From Ceriagrion tenellum (lineage: Eukaryota; Arthropoda; Insecta; Odonata; Coenagrionidae): a stretch of 64,000 nucleotides of DNA. A program made the position numbers and the translations under genes. Positions 11,921-23,173 of the stretch are shown piece after piece. Each line of letters begins with the position of its first letter. The first letter of the stretch is position 1. Under the pieces are notes generated by a model. That model was given only the letters and a program-made list of their open reading frames with translations. It ran no database searches and was not told the origin of the DNA. The stretch lies in contig OY720637.1 of NCBI GenBank assembly GCA_963169105.1, positions 53,838,964-53,902,963 on the forward strand. Direction: 5' to 3'.

Positions 11921-13224
11921 AAAATATAGCACTTGACCGGCGAAGATTTATATCTACACGTTAACCTTTGAGCCACCAAAAGGTAGTGTGGGCGTGGGTG
12001 ATCACCAACAATCACTATAATGCACCCTCATAAATTTGACGAAATTACGACAACTATTGAATCGGCAAGAGCGTGCAGAAAGTTGCCAAATGGGGAGCTT
12101 TCGCCAACATGCACTACTCTGTAGGTATGCTGAAACTATTTGTATTACTATTTTGTTACTACATAAACGATCAGAGATACATGAGTCTCAAAGGAATCAA
12201 GCGAAACTTGATGTTAGTATTTCGTTGCAGATTAAGAAACAAGCAGTAGGGTGCAAATCAACCGATTAGCATCAATACCTGTCGAATTATTTACTTCTAA
12301 GTCCCATTGGCAGCTATTATCAGTCTTACCGATCGCGGGAAAAATGAAATTTTATACCTGTCTGTTCTACAGACCATTTACCTAATTTTAATCTCATGAT
12401 CTAATCCACCGTTGTATGTCATATGTATTTTATGGCAACATTGAACCGTTTAAAACGATTGGCTACATCTGCATACAACCATACGATCCGTTGCCGGGGC
12501 GTATGGCAGGGGATGCTCGCAGACAGCCATGTAAAGCGGATGGAATAGGGAAGAGGACGAGGGGAGGACATATTTGAATAGCATTTTAACGAAGTGTCTT
12601 AAGCTCTCGCTTTGTTTTTTCTATGGCCCATAACAGTGCGTGGAAAGGAGGAACTTTTGCTTATTCCATTTCGGCGTTCTATCGCTCTTATTTTCTCGCA
12701 TTTATCAATTCTTGACATGTAGTTTTGGGGAAAAGTATTATCCGACGCGTCATTCTGAAAATTTTGATTGTAAAGAAGGGGATATTCTGTTGGCTGTACT
12801 GAAGTTGCTGCTACACCGACGTTTGTCATCTATGGAAAACCTCTGCGGGCTCGCAGAGGTTTCGTTCGCAAGCGTTGCGTTGTCCTGTCCTTGTTCCATA
12901 TGAATCTCTCACCCGACACCCGTGTTTCGTCTAGGTTTTTCCGGCACGGACACTGAAAATCGCCTGATTTGAATTTAATATAAAATGTTATGCATACTAG
13001 GGATCGTTTCAAATTATATGCCATAGCTAGAAGGAAGACAATATGGAGCTGAGACGTACGTTTTTTTCGAACATGGTGTGGGACATTAGTGACAGAGCTA
13101 AGGATTTTTTTGCGAGGCGATTGTTTTTTTTCGGATGAGGTTTTACAAAACCTCCTAAATTATCACTGGACGGGTCATCGACTTGTTCAGATCTGGAATG
13201 GTTTCAAGGAACCACGCAAATTTG
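11921..13224. other. Non-coding stretch, nothing recognised
   Basis: A perfect 8-bp hairpin (CCTCTGCG-GGCT-CGCAGAGG, 12840-12860) is the only structure noted. It is too short to name. Confidence 0.45.
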
Positions 13225-13345
13225 GGCACGAATCTTGAAGAAATCGATTCGACTCGCGTATCTTGAATCGCCACTTAAGAAATTGATCCGAAGCACGAAT
13301 CATGAATCACACTGCTCAAAAATTGATTCAAATCGCGAGACATAG
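13225..13345. repeat. Degenerate tandem repeat, about 40-bp unit, three copies
   Basis: AAATCGATTCG, AAATTGATCCG and AAATTGATTCA start at 13241, 13280 and 13320. Each is followed by a CG-containing segment and, in the first two copies, a TTGAATC/ATGAATC segment. Units are 39 and 40 bp and strongly diverged. It has no coding sense. Confidence 0.7.
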
Positions 13346-14224
13346 CTCGTTATATTTTTCCTTTAAAAATCATTCGTCAGGTTCGTGACTCAAGATTTAT
13401 CTTCAAATATTATTTAGATGTACTTTTTCGCAGGTTTATGGAAAAGCAATTGTGATGTTTCGAGTCTGGAATGCTCTAGTTGTGGTGACTGATGGCTTTA
13501 CTTGATCTTGCCTAATAATCCCTACCATCCTACTAGTACAGGGAAATCGCTAAATACCCATGATTTACGGAAGCCCATCCCAATTCCACCCCCGTTTGGG
13601 TGTACGGTCTATCTGCTCTCTTATTTAACCCGTTCAATCTCACAGTATTTTTCTTTTTCACTATCAAAAAATATGCGGATAATTTTTAACATTTCGCATA
13701 TTTATTGCTTGCATCCTACTAACGATGAGGATATTTTTAGATGCTCATAATAATTTTTGTTAAAAAAAAACAAAACACCGCGAAATAAAGTAGCTTTTAA
13801 AATTTGTTTGCTAAGCAAAGGTAAAAGCAAAGTTATTTTTGTACTATCCGATGTATCAGCACCATGAGCATACTGTTCTATATTATTTTTTTCTAATGAC
13901 GACAGAATATCTGTCGCCAACCGCACTCAGTTTTGAGATATTTGCCAAAAGGATATATTACGTTTTCCTTGGGATATTTTACGGATATTCCTTACGAAGG
14001 CCTATAATCAAAACAATACGTGAGTGCTTACGCACAGATCGCATCTGAAGTGTAGCGGTGTGTAGTGCGCATATTTCCCAAATCATTCACAAAAGGAAAT
14101 TTATATATTACCGTAATGCTTGTTACAAAGTTGTAACAAAAAACTTTTGCTTCATCTGTTCTACTAAGTATATTTAAGCGTCTAAAAACTGCCTAATTTT
14201 GAAATGCGATTCATATATGCTCCA

Positions 14225-14945
14225 CACTCATCAATGGTCTTTCAACCCTAAGATTGGTTGACTATAGTCCTACTTCCTTCTCTGTCTTATGCTACTTCCC
14301 GTTCATAATGGTCGTTCTTCTTATTCACTTTATTCTTTAATGTTCATTTGTATTCATTCCTAGACCTTCCTCTTTGACTTTTCCCGCTCTTTTTCCTTCA
14401 GCTATAATCTTCACTAACCTACTCTGCCTCAAAATGTGGCCAATCTATTGGGTCTAATTTTCTGAATTGTGTTTCATACGGGTAAGCCCTTGGGTCTTTT
14501 CCGGTATACTTCTTCGTTTCTTATTTTTCCGTCCACTTGTTTTTCTGCATCCGTCTCCAGTTCTTGATTTTGAAAACCCATAATCTTTTCATGTTTTAAT
14601 CTTGGAGAACTTCATCCATTGTGATCAGCGATCTTTGAAGGTCGTCACGATTCCGTGCAATGATTGCGACGTCACCTGCGGAGTGGAACATGTTTATTTC
14701 CTATCCGTAAACTTAAATTTATTTCAATTTGATTTTGGATTTCTTTGCCTACTTCAAATATATATTGGAAATAGCTGGTGAGAGGTTGCATCCTTGTCTA
14801 AGTCCCTTGTTAATTAATATTTTTATTTTTCTTCTGCCATTGTACCCCATTCCGAATTTTTCCATGAGACTCAACTCCTTTTAGTCTAATGCGTACTAAA
14901 TATCTCCTTATCCCACTTTTTTTCAATTAAACACATTGTAGTTAC
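14225..14945 (-). mobile_element. RTE-like retrotransposon relic with RT catalytic region, family B
   Basis: On the minus strand the sequence near 14815-14760 translates to INKGLRQGCNLSPAISNI, the RT motif G-L-R-Q-G-C-x-L-S-P. Near 14700-14600 it reads HSAGDVAIIARNRDDLQ, which stands where F/Y-A-D-D is expected, followed by RSLITMDEVLQD. The Asp pair is broken (A-G-D-V), so it could not be catalytic. The 3' part (14230-14460) matches the 3' ends at 46.6 and 54.9 kb (CCTTCCTCTTTGACTTTTCC, then TATAATCTTCAC). There are many stops and shifts. Confidence 0.8.
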
Positions 14946-17534
14946 TGTATTATCTCATGAAAGATAATTGCTGTGCTAAAACGGGTAACGGAGGCATGTT
15001 ACGAGTTACAGTCACGAGCGCTCTGCGTATTATTTCGGAGGATATCAATGGGTTTTCCCTTGGGAAAGGGTCGCGGCGCTCGACCTTTACCTTTCGGTAT
15101 TTAACGGAATCCACCCTTTCTATTACGCTTTCTGGGTTAACCCCTCGTCAAGGACGTGACACACATACAACCAAGCGTACTCCCATGGTTTAGGGAATCG
15201 TTAAGTTCCGCCACGGTCCCTTTAGTCATCAGGGAGCCGGCCCGTGCGAATAAGACACGCACACGGACGCGATTAAAACATGTGAGGTGTCTGTATCGAC
15301 GCTGAGCGCCACATCCGCGCCGCTACTAAAAATTTGCTCCGACAAGCCGACTGGGTGACTGGAGGGTGAATTCTTGTTTTCGTCTCCCGTGGTCTGTGGA
15401 TTTCGTTGCGTGTAGTAACCCGAAAGTCCCACCCCTAAATCACCGACTGGACATTCCGGCATTTGGAGGTGACCCTAGTGTGGGCTTGCCTGTTTTAAAT
15501 ACACTTTCAAATCTCTCCGGATAAAAATTCTTATATATTGGCTCTATCGTTGAGTCGCTCAACGCCGTCCCGGTCAATAGTTGACCCTTGGTATATCAGA
15601 GTTTGATGCACATTAAATTTATGTCAGTTGGGACGAATGAATACCGTGTCGGGAAATATTTAAGAATATGAATTACGTTATTATTTTGTTTTTCATGCCT
15701 TTCGAAGTTATTTTGAATTTTTCATGCAAAGTCCGTCTTGTCCATAGTCTCGTCTGGTCTTGTCCGAGTTGTTGTAGACCTTAATCAGCTTTTTAAAGCA
15801 TATTGAGCCAGCTGGAGTAGGAAACCTCAATATTTACCATTTTCTTCTTATGTTGTACAACCGAAGTTATTCAGTTGCTCTGCTTATCATGGTAAAAAGT
15901 CATTGAGATTCAAATTCCGTATGAGCTTGCTTTAGAAAAGTTAACTTTAGTCGTATGTTTCTTTAACAATTTTTTTGAAACTATCATGCTTAGTATTGAA
16001 AAGCTTCGAAGTTATATCTACCATCGGAGCCGTATCTTTTCCTAATCTCATTATATGCCATCAACGGCCGTAGTCACTTATTTTTAGTGACTCGGTCCAC
16101 GTTAGGTATGTTATAATTTCGTCTGCATCATTCCTATGTGCAGTTAAAATATGTATCGAGGTCCAAGATCCAGGGATGCCCCTGTTTCGGAGTTGGTGAT
16201 TACTCTAAATCCAAAGGATTTTCAAGCATTGGTAAGGATCTGGGAAAGTAAAGGTTCGGCTATTGCTTGTCCATCACTTGCCTGATGGTTCTGCTCTTTT
16301 TTTGGCTATATTTTATTTATGGATCACAGTTATCTTTTCCTGGCAGTTAAACTGAGTGTAGCCTATACTTTATCGTGTTTTCGAAATTAATTTCTGATGC
16401 TCTCAGAAGAACTTAATGGTGGTCGTTTTGGGGCCGCGCGTCTTTAATGCGGTGTAAAATCTCGTGGAAGTCATTTTACCTACGGAGGAAGTTTTTCGAG
16501 CCATTTGCTCGGCGGAATTTGCTTCTTTGAATTCTGATCCATTGATATTTGTGATCCATCAGGTATTGCCATACTCAGTAGCATTTTTCTCGTTTTCTTG
16601 CGATCTAAGGATTTTGAAAATGAGGTATCCACTTCCGATTGGCCCTTGTTAATGGTTTACATGTGACGAATTCCGGACGGAGCAACTCTAAATTTTCTTG
16701 CAATATCGATTTTTCTTCGCCTTATAAGGAATTAATTTGCATAATTTATTTTTATTTGCGCTGATGTATCGTTTTTTTAATTCAGCTTTGGAAACATCCA
16801 TTACTACTACGATTCTCAAAATGCATTTACGCCTTCCATCTGCAGGCATACTTAATATAAATGTCCTATCGTATTGATCTCTCATAATCTTTAAATTTCC
16901 CTATTTTTCCAACGTAAAATAGACATCATATAAAGTATAACAAATCTTTATGAAAGTGATAATGCTGCCAATCCCATTATTATGTTTGAGCACTTATATC
17001 TGTCCTACTTTTGTATCGGGGATACATTATTATTCTCCTCCAGCTGATATAAATTTGATAAAATTTGTAACCTATGGAATTGGCGATGGATTTAATGTTA
17101 TGTAAATATCCCAATATTTTGGCGGGACCCATAAATATTGTCATCAAAATACAAAAATGTCCCCTTTCATTTATTTATATGGTTAGAATCCATGTGAAAA
17201 AAATTTAAGCTTAAGGTTTGAAGGCTACATAATAACCCGTGCATGCCCCCTTTCCTTTCTTAATGACTTGTTCTGTGCAAGTTTCAAGTTAATCCCTATC
17301 GTATTCACCCTTTAACATGGGTGATCGCGAGTCACTTTGTGCACATTTCAATATATTTTTGAGTTGTCAAAAAAAACTCATCTTATGTCCTTTTCGAATA
17401 GTGGAATCGGTATGACTTCTTGATGTTTGTTAGCCACAATCATTGTTGTAAGAAATTAATTAATTTGCGTTTAGAAGGAAAACTGTGCAGATGTAATCGA
17501 ATTATTTCGAAATACATGTCGTGATTCATAATGC
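14946..17534. other. Non-coding stretch, nothing firmly recognised
   Basis: 15000-15470 is less AT-rich than its surroundings and has overlapping open frames of 77-78 codons on both strands, without a family I can name and without convincing splice sites. The rest is AT-rich with no supported feature. Confidence 0.4.
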
Positions 17535-17830
17535 TACCGTGTAAAGATGCAAGGGGTAAGGTTTTGGGAGGTGAAATGGTGACGTGTATTATGGGGGTGT
17601 ATTTAGTGGCGCTCATTTATTATTGTGGTCGCTTATTGTGCGCGGAAGGAACGAGTTTTTGAACCTATCTATTTCGCTATGTATCTCTCTTATTTTATCG
17701 CTTCTGTCAGACCTAGAGATGTAGTAAGGCGTCATGATAATGTTCTCTGTGTCGATCTGAAACACGCTAGTCCTGAATTTCTCAAGCAAACTAAGCCTAG
17801 CGTGTAGCCTCCGAGTCTCTTGAGACTGCG
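17535..17830 (-). mobile_element. Family C non-LTR element, 3' untranslated part
   Basis: This block aligns along nearly all its length with 20390-20670, which is the 3' part of a recognisable retrotransposon (see 20318-21040). Shared stretches include TGTATTATGGG..GTGTATTTAGTGG, TTATTGTGCGCGGAA, TCTGTCAGACCTAGAGATG and CTAAGCCTAGCGTGTAG. The open frame on its plus strand is therefore accidental. The terminal GTAGATGTAGAT tail is missing. Confidence 0.75.
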
Positions 17831-19869
17831 CGTTAAAAAATCATTGACTTGCCAAAATAACCCTATCGGCGCGATGTAATTTTTTTCGCTCGAAATTGCT
17901 CCGTAAAGAGTTCATGGGTTCTCGTTGTATTGTCCATTGTATATTTCACATATTGTTTTCCCCCATTATGCATCCTCCCAAGCAAATTATCGAAGGAGAA
18001 ATGAGTAAAGGCTCAACTATTATCTTACCAGAGAGATGTGTCTGCGGGAATTGTCCTTGGTAAATGGGGAAAATGGTTCAAATAATTATTGCACAGTTGT
18101 CAAGGCTTAGTCCTTGCTTCATGATTCTTGGAAAGTTTCAAAAAATATTCATTTGCAGATATATCCCTCCTCGGCGATTATTTCCTCCGCAGTTTGGACC
18201 TGGAGGTTTGTGTTCCGTTCACCAAATCCATTGATATTGAAAAATAATGAATGTTTTGTATAAAATGTTATTGAAAGTATGAATGAGAAATATGACAAAT
18301 GAAGTCCCTGAGGTTTTCGTTTTTGGATAGATATCATCAAAAAACCCGAGCTTTATTTTTTGAATAACCTCAGCTATCATGGCGAATTTTGTATCATTCC
18401 CATCCCCTCCGGCAAGAATTTATACCTAAAACTACATACCTACTGCCGGTAAACGTAAAAGTTTTATTTATTTGACTGTCGCGTGAATGTCTTTTTTAAG
18501 TCTTCCTTTTTTTTAGAGCCGAGTACTTCATTTTTCAGCCGAATGATTAATTGACATTTTAGAGATGGCCGCAGCTGTGTTGCGATTAACGTGGTAAATT
18601 ATTAGATGGGTGAACATTTTAGAACCAACTAATTTGTGGGCATTCCACTATCAATAAAAATGAAATTTAGTCTCCTCTAATCTGTAACGTTGAAGTAGTA
18701 ATATCTTTGTAAAAAGGGAAATGCAGTGAAAAACATTCATCGCCTGTCCGCAGCTGCGTTCCAGAATAATGTGTGGGTATATGAGGTAAATAAATTAATT
18801 AAAGATCTTCTGAAATTCCGTCAATTCGGAACTTTCGAATCTTTTTTCGGTTTAGCTCATTTTCCGGTATAGATAAATATGAAAGTGAGAGAGCTTAAGG
18901 GCTTTACACGGTGGGTCAAAACAAATACTGAATTCTATTTTTCAATATTTGCCTTGACTTGGACTCCGTTGTAGAACGGAGGAAGTTCCGGCGATCGAGT
19001 GACTTCCGGGAAAATAGAGCCCCCCCCTTCTTAACCCAGTGGCCATTGCTTCCGCAGAAGAAGGATGAGCGGGTAGGGAAGGATCAAGAAGCGCCCTCTT
19101 GCCTGGGGCGCTGGGAACTGTTTCATAATCTTAAACATGGGGATGGATAAGGAAAAGGGAACCTGTATGGCGTTAAAGACTCCGTTATCCCAAATATAGC
19201 TGTATGTTCGAGGCTGAAATAAAAATAAAACCCTGCTGATCTGGTACTTTGAAGCCCCTTGATCCGGGAGAAGTTGTTGGGAATCTCAGGTAGTCATCAT
19301 GCGAAATCCCTAGACCGGAGAGCGAAAAGGAACATGTGGAGGAGAAATAAAGGGTGGAGGAACCAAAGTACTTTGAAGCTAGTAAAAGAATAAATTAATA
19401 TACAAACGTAAAATTCCTGCATAGTCATATTATGGGTGTGGAAGATAATATGGGTAGTGGAAGGGGTACTTAAATAGTGAGTTATTGGGGTAATTCAGGG
19501 TAGACGAGAGAATTTAATAATAGTGAAGAGTAGAAGAGGGAAGAACTCTGTGGAACACTATTCAAAAAGGAGGAACCAAAAGGATTGGAGGTCTGTTCCT
19601 GAGGTTAACGGTTTGTGAAGATTATAACTGCAGGAAAATAAAGGTGATAAGTATGAAGAGGAATGCCAAGTGATATATACATTGACTAAATGAAGAGGAA
19701 AGTCCGTATACAAGAATTACCAGAGAATAAGGGACTAGCATTGAATTAGGAAGAATCGAGGGCTGCAGTCAACCAATTTTAGTATTGAACGACCTACAGT
19801 TTGATGGAATGGTTAGGACGTATATTAAATTGAATGATAATCAAAATAGTTTCTGGGTTATAGGCATAT
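17831..19869. other. Non-coding stretch, nothing firmly recognised
   Basis: No gene supported. GGTGTGGAAGATAATATGGG near 19437 resembles part of the family A retrotransposon (compare 29831), so the purine-rich 19400-19870 part may be more of the relic that follows. Confidence 0.4.
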
Positions 19870-20317
19870 CAGATAAAGAATTGCAGAAGACAAGGAACTA
19901 TTTTCATGGGGAGCGAAGTTAATGAGGTGTGATCTGAAGAAGGGCATAAATAAAGGATTACTGGTAACTCTGATGGGGAGCTTGTCGCTGAATGGGTGGG
20001 AAACAAGTGCATTGAGGAAAGAGGACCTGATTGGAGTGGAAGAATATTATATGTGGGTTTGGAGGAAAATGGAGAGGGTGACTTGAGTATCGAAGAACGA
20101 TGAACTGTTGGATGCGGTGGAAGAGGAGCGGAAGTTGGCGGCGGAGATTCATTGGGGGTAGAAAAGGTGGATGGAAGACATGTTGAGAGGTGAAGACGAG
20201 TTGAAATGGTTGATTGAAAGGAGAACGCTGAGGAAGTGTGGAAGAGGAATTGGAATATACGGAAAATGTAAGGGTAGGCAAAGGGGGTGTGAGGAACATA
20301 AGAGAGACCTATTTGTA
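19870..20317 (+). mobile_element. Family A RTE-like retrotransposon relic
   Basis: Plus-strand translation gives GWETSALRKEDLIGVEEYYM, then WVWRKMERVT, DELLDAVEEERKL, KRWMEDMLRGED and RRTLRKCGRG. These align in order with the family A fragment at 9.5-9.9 kb (GRETWTFRKED, WVWRRMEKVS, NEEVLEMVGEERK, SRWQEDI, IEGRMLGKRRRGR). In-frame stops are present. The minus-strand frames of up to 151 codons over the same bases are shadows. Confidence 0.8.
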
Positions 20318-21040
20318 AGTACATCTACATACTACCCTGCGAGCCGCCGCATGGGCGTGTTGCAGGGGGTGTTAGGACACCAGCCGTGTGAAGATGTAAT
20401 AATAAGGTTTTGGGAGGTGAAATAGTCTCGTGTATTATGGGAGTGTATTTAGTGGAGCTCAATTTTTATTGTAGTCCCTTATTGTGCGCGGAAATAACGA
20501 GTTTTGGTACCTATCTGTTCGGCAATGTATCTCTCTAATTTTATCGATTCTGTCAGACCTAGAGATGTAGTGAGGCTTCATGATAATATTCTCTGTGTCG
20601 CTCTGAAACACACCAGTTCTGAATTTCTCAATCAAGCTAAGCCTAGCGTGTAGTCTCCGAGTCCTTATGGGCTCCCACTTTAATCCGTCTAAAAGTTTTG
20701 AAGCACTTTATGATCGCTCGTAGCAGTTGTTAACGAAACCCGCAGCTTTTTTTGTATTTTATTAACTTTTTTGGTTAAATTTATATGACCAGGGTCCCAA
20801 ATGCTCTCGTCGTATTCGAGGTGTAGCCTAAACTGGGCGAAGCAGCGTCTCTCTTTTACTTTTTCATCCGAGGACCTTGCTATTATACGCTTTACAAAAC
20901 CTAGTTTCTTTAATGCTGTGCCGCAAATGTGTAGTATGTGTGTTCCCCACGATACATCAGAAGTTAAGGTAATTCCAAAATATTTAAGTGGGTCTGAAGA
21001 TTTTATGTTTACTCCACCCATGGTATAGGCATGGAATTTG
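20318..21040 (-). mobile_element. Family C CR1/jockey-like retrotransposon, 5'-truncated
   Basis: The minus-strand frame 21021-20689 reads PLKYFGITLTSDVSWGTHI, LKKLGFVKRIIARSSDEKVK, HLEYDESIWDPGHINLTKKV and NKIQKKLR. This is the post-catalytic region of CR1/jockey-type reverse transcriptases (L-G-V-x-L-T-S-D-x-x-W-x-x-H-I; R-P-x-L-E-Y-A-S-x-V-W-D-P). It continues into a 3' UTR shared with 17.5 and 49.2 kb and ends in a TACATCTACAT tail (20320-20330, plus strand), i.e. ATGTAGATGTA on its own strand. It seems to have landed within family A debris (19.9-20.3 and 21.1-21.5 kb). Confidence 0.85.
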
Positions 21041-21119
21041 TGTGATGACTATCGCAAAAAGTATCGTCCTGGAAAGTTAAAATATTTGCCAGAGATGGTC
21101 AATTTATAGCAAGAACTAT

Positions 21120-21470
21120 CCAAAAACCCACTAATCTACTGGTAGAATATTCAGTGATTGGAACGAGAAATGCCCTGAAAAATCCACATTGGCGTTGTGC
21201 AATGCAGAAATTGAACTATGAGAAAAGGGAGTGAGAGTAGGCAGCCTGTGTTTGAGAAGGGTGTGTGAAGGGGAATTGCGATGGACGGAAAGGAACGAGG
21301 AAGTGCTTGGCATCGTGGGTAAGGTCCTACTATAGGGATTTAAGAGGAGGTAGAGCGGATGGTTTTAACAGATATTAAAGTGCTGGGAGGTCGTGACAGA
21401 AGGGAGTACGATGGGTAAAATGGGAAGTGGAAGGAGGAATATAGGCATTTTGGAATGAACGAAGAGAAGT
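21120..21470 (+). mobile_element. Family A retrotransposon relic (possible continuation)
   Basis: RRVCEGELRWTERNEEVLGI is readable on the plus strand (21240-21320) and matches RRMEKVSWTERKTNEEVLEM of family A at 9.7 kb. The rest is too decayed to align. It may be the same insertion as 19870-20317 interrupted by the family C element, or a separate copy. Confidence 0.6.
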
Positions 21471-21769
21471 CGGACAATTGATGCGTAACTTAGGTGATTG
21501 ATTTGTAATCGATGTTTCCATCGTTGTGGCCCTTCATCCATGAGTATTAGAGTGTAGGACATCTGCATAATTGCACTACAGGAGTTACTTAGGAAGCATT
21601 AGACTTACCGTTAGTATTACGTAGCAGGTAACTAGCAATAGAGAGCATATCAAGTAATCAGCTGCACTACCCATTGACAAGCCTGATTTTAAAGTCTTAT
21701 TTGCAGTTATAAAGTTCTTTTCTATCGAGGGAAGAATGGCAATCTAAACATTTACGTTGATAAAAATTA

Positions 21770-21990
21770 AAGTAACTTTGTAAATTCCTCAAAACCTTTT
21801 TGTTACGCTGCACAACCGGTTTCACCCGTAAGGGCTTCATGAGGTACAGTTAAATTTAATGTACCTTAATGGCTGGTATTATTAAGTTTATTTGTCCTGA
21901 TGATGACCTAATGGGTAAACCCGGTTATCCAGAGTTATTAAAAGATTTTGTGGAATCTATAAATTCACTTTAATTTTAATCAGCATGAGT
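21770..21990. repeat. Imperfect hairpin repeat (GTTTC/GAAAC-type plan)
   Basis: The left arm has TAACTTTGTAAATTCC, then ACAACCGGTTTCACCC and TTCATGAGGTAC. The right arm has TCCTGATGATGACCTAATGG, GTAAACCCGGTTATCC and then ATTTTGTGGAATC. The arms pair imperfectly, with the TGATGATG motif at the inner end of the right arm. It abuts another member of the same class at 22.04 kb. Confidence 0.75.
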
Positions 21991-22042
21991 CGATTCCACC
22001 AAGTTACGCCGTATAGTATTAATTTTATCTAAACATTTACTT

Positions 22043-22221
22043 GTAATGATAACTCGTAACTTTGTGATTCCACAGATCTTTATTTGGAACGACCTGGGTT
22101 TCGACGTTCAACGTCATCTTCAGGTAACCGATAGATTTTACCTGAAGATAACGTTGAACGTCGAAACCCGAGTCGTTCCAAATAAGGATGTGTGGAATCA
22201 CAAAGTTACGAGTTATCATTA
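22043..22221. repeat. Long near-perfect palindrome, arms about 85 bp
   Basis: The left arm runs from GTAATGATAACTCGTAAC to TCATCTTCAGGTAA and the right arm is its near-exact reverse complement, ending GTTACGAGTTATCATTA. About ten unpaired bases form the loop (22127-22137). The inner stem is GGGTTTCGACGTTCAACG against CGTTGAACGTCGAAACCC. The outer stem carries AACTTTGTGATTCCACA, and a further AAATTCCACAAAGTTACGCC follows at 22232. Near-mirror open frames on both strands are a by-product. Confidence 0.92.
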
Positions 22222-22524
22222 TAATGTTAACAAATTCCACAAAGTTACGCCTGAAACTACCGACTAAACATTTACGTTCTGCTGTCTATGTCCCTAATTT
22301 TAGTCCCTTCGTCTAACGTACCGTAGTATGTAAAATAATGTAGACGTCGTTAGAAAACCGATGTAGCACTCTTCCTTGCTTACAAGTGAAAGAATCAAGA
22401 AAAATTCATGATTTCTTGGGGGAATGCACTAATGGCACTTTCATCATCTCATTACTGGATTAAGATGTCTTCTTTACATTTTACTATAGTTTTTTACCGT
22501 GCTCCGGGAATAGAAATGAAACAT

Positions 22525-22551
22525 GGTCAAAACAGGCTAAAAATCTTTATT
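22525..22551 (-). terminator. Polyadenylation signal of the prohormone gene
   Basis: AATAAA lies on the minus strand at 22551-22546, about 125 bp beyond the TGA of the terminal exon, and is followed by a T/G-rich stretch (TTTTTAGCCTGTTTTG) as expected downstream of a cleavage site. Cleavage probably falls near 22525-22535. No other AATAAA lies between the stop codon and this one. Confidence 0.75.
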
Positions 22552-22675
22552 AATCTCCGTCACACGCGTGCCAGTGGTGTTCGTGAGACTCTCCAGCCCC
22601 CCCGAAATTCGGGCACGGTCGACGTGGTTATTGGTTGGAGTTGAAGGAGGGATGCCTCACTTTTCCCGCGGTCGC

Positions 22676-23173
22676 TCAGAGCCGCGACCGCGGCTCTCTC
22701 ACCGCCAACGCTTCCTCGGTCTGCCCCCGCCTCCGCTTGCCCCTCGCCGCCCAGAACACGTCCTCCTCTCCGCCCCCCGCGTCCTCCGACTCGGTCCCGC
22801 CGCTCCCGGCTATGATCTTGGCCACCAGGGCTTTGACCCGATCCTTTCCGTACCCCCTCTTGAGGTCCATGATCCCCTTGACCTGGCTGCAGCACCGTCG
22901 GCCCCTGGGCTCCCAGGCGTTCGGACCCTCCTCCTCGTCCGCCGTCGCCCTCTGCGGAAGCGCCCACCTGGGTCCGAATGGTCGGAGGATGATGGGCTCG
23001 GTGGGGCCCTGCTGGCCTTCAAGCACCTCCTCCGGGTCGCCGAGTCGAAGGCGATGGCCTTTCGTGGCCCACATGGACTCTTCCTCGTCGTCCGTCGGAG
23101 GGATTAGGTTGCCATGGGCCCTCTTGGCTCGCCTCGGCTGGGAGGCGACCGAGAGGTCCTCTGCTCTCATATC
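22676..23173 (-). CDS. Terminal exon of a secreted neuropeptide precursor, natalisin-like
   Basis: This exon begins after a strong acceptor (TTTCCTCCTTCTAAG, plus positions 23174-23188), opens in phase 0 with GAT ATG AGA and runs 165 codons to TGA (22678-22676). It encodes the peptide part of a prohormone: a basic site PRRAKR (about precursor residues 53-58); an acid-rich stretch ending DEEESMWATKGHR; DEEEGPNAWEPRGRR (Trp at about 127); and GGEEDVFWAARGKRRR (Phe at about 180). In each the Gly would give a C-terminal amide and basic residues follow, so likely products end in MWATK-, AWEPR- and FWAAR-amide. F-x-x-x-R-amide with Trp in second place is the mark of natalisin, a tachykinin-like insect family. 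Odd points: the first site is GHR instead of GKR, two of three repeats lack the Phe, and a Cys pair plus an amphipathic segment lie between repeats 2 and 3. The exon is far more GC-rich than the intron. Longer plus-strand frames here are shadows. The peptide-precursor call is firm; the family name is inference. Confidence 0.72.
   Translation of the reverse strand, partial: DMRAEDLSVASQPRRAKRAHGNLIPPTDDEEESMWATKGHRLRLGDPEEVLEGQQGPTEPIILRPFGPRWALPQRATADEEEGPNAWEPRGRRCCSQVKGIMDLKRGYGKDRVKALVAKIIAGSGGTESEDAGGGEEDVFWAARGKRRRGQTEEALAVREPRSRL

Noticed and set aside
15229..15462. 77-codon minus frame in a moderate-GC region
   Set aside because: Not recognisable, has a 78-codon frame on the other strand nearby, and no splice sites in suitable phase.
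19869..20324. 151- and 113-codon minus-strand frames
   Set aside because: Antisense to a family A retrotransposon relic readable on the plus strand; Ser/Pro/His-rich composition is that of a shadow of purine-rich coding sequence.
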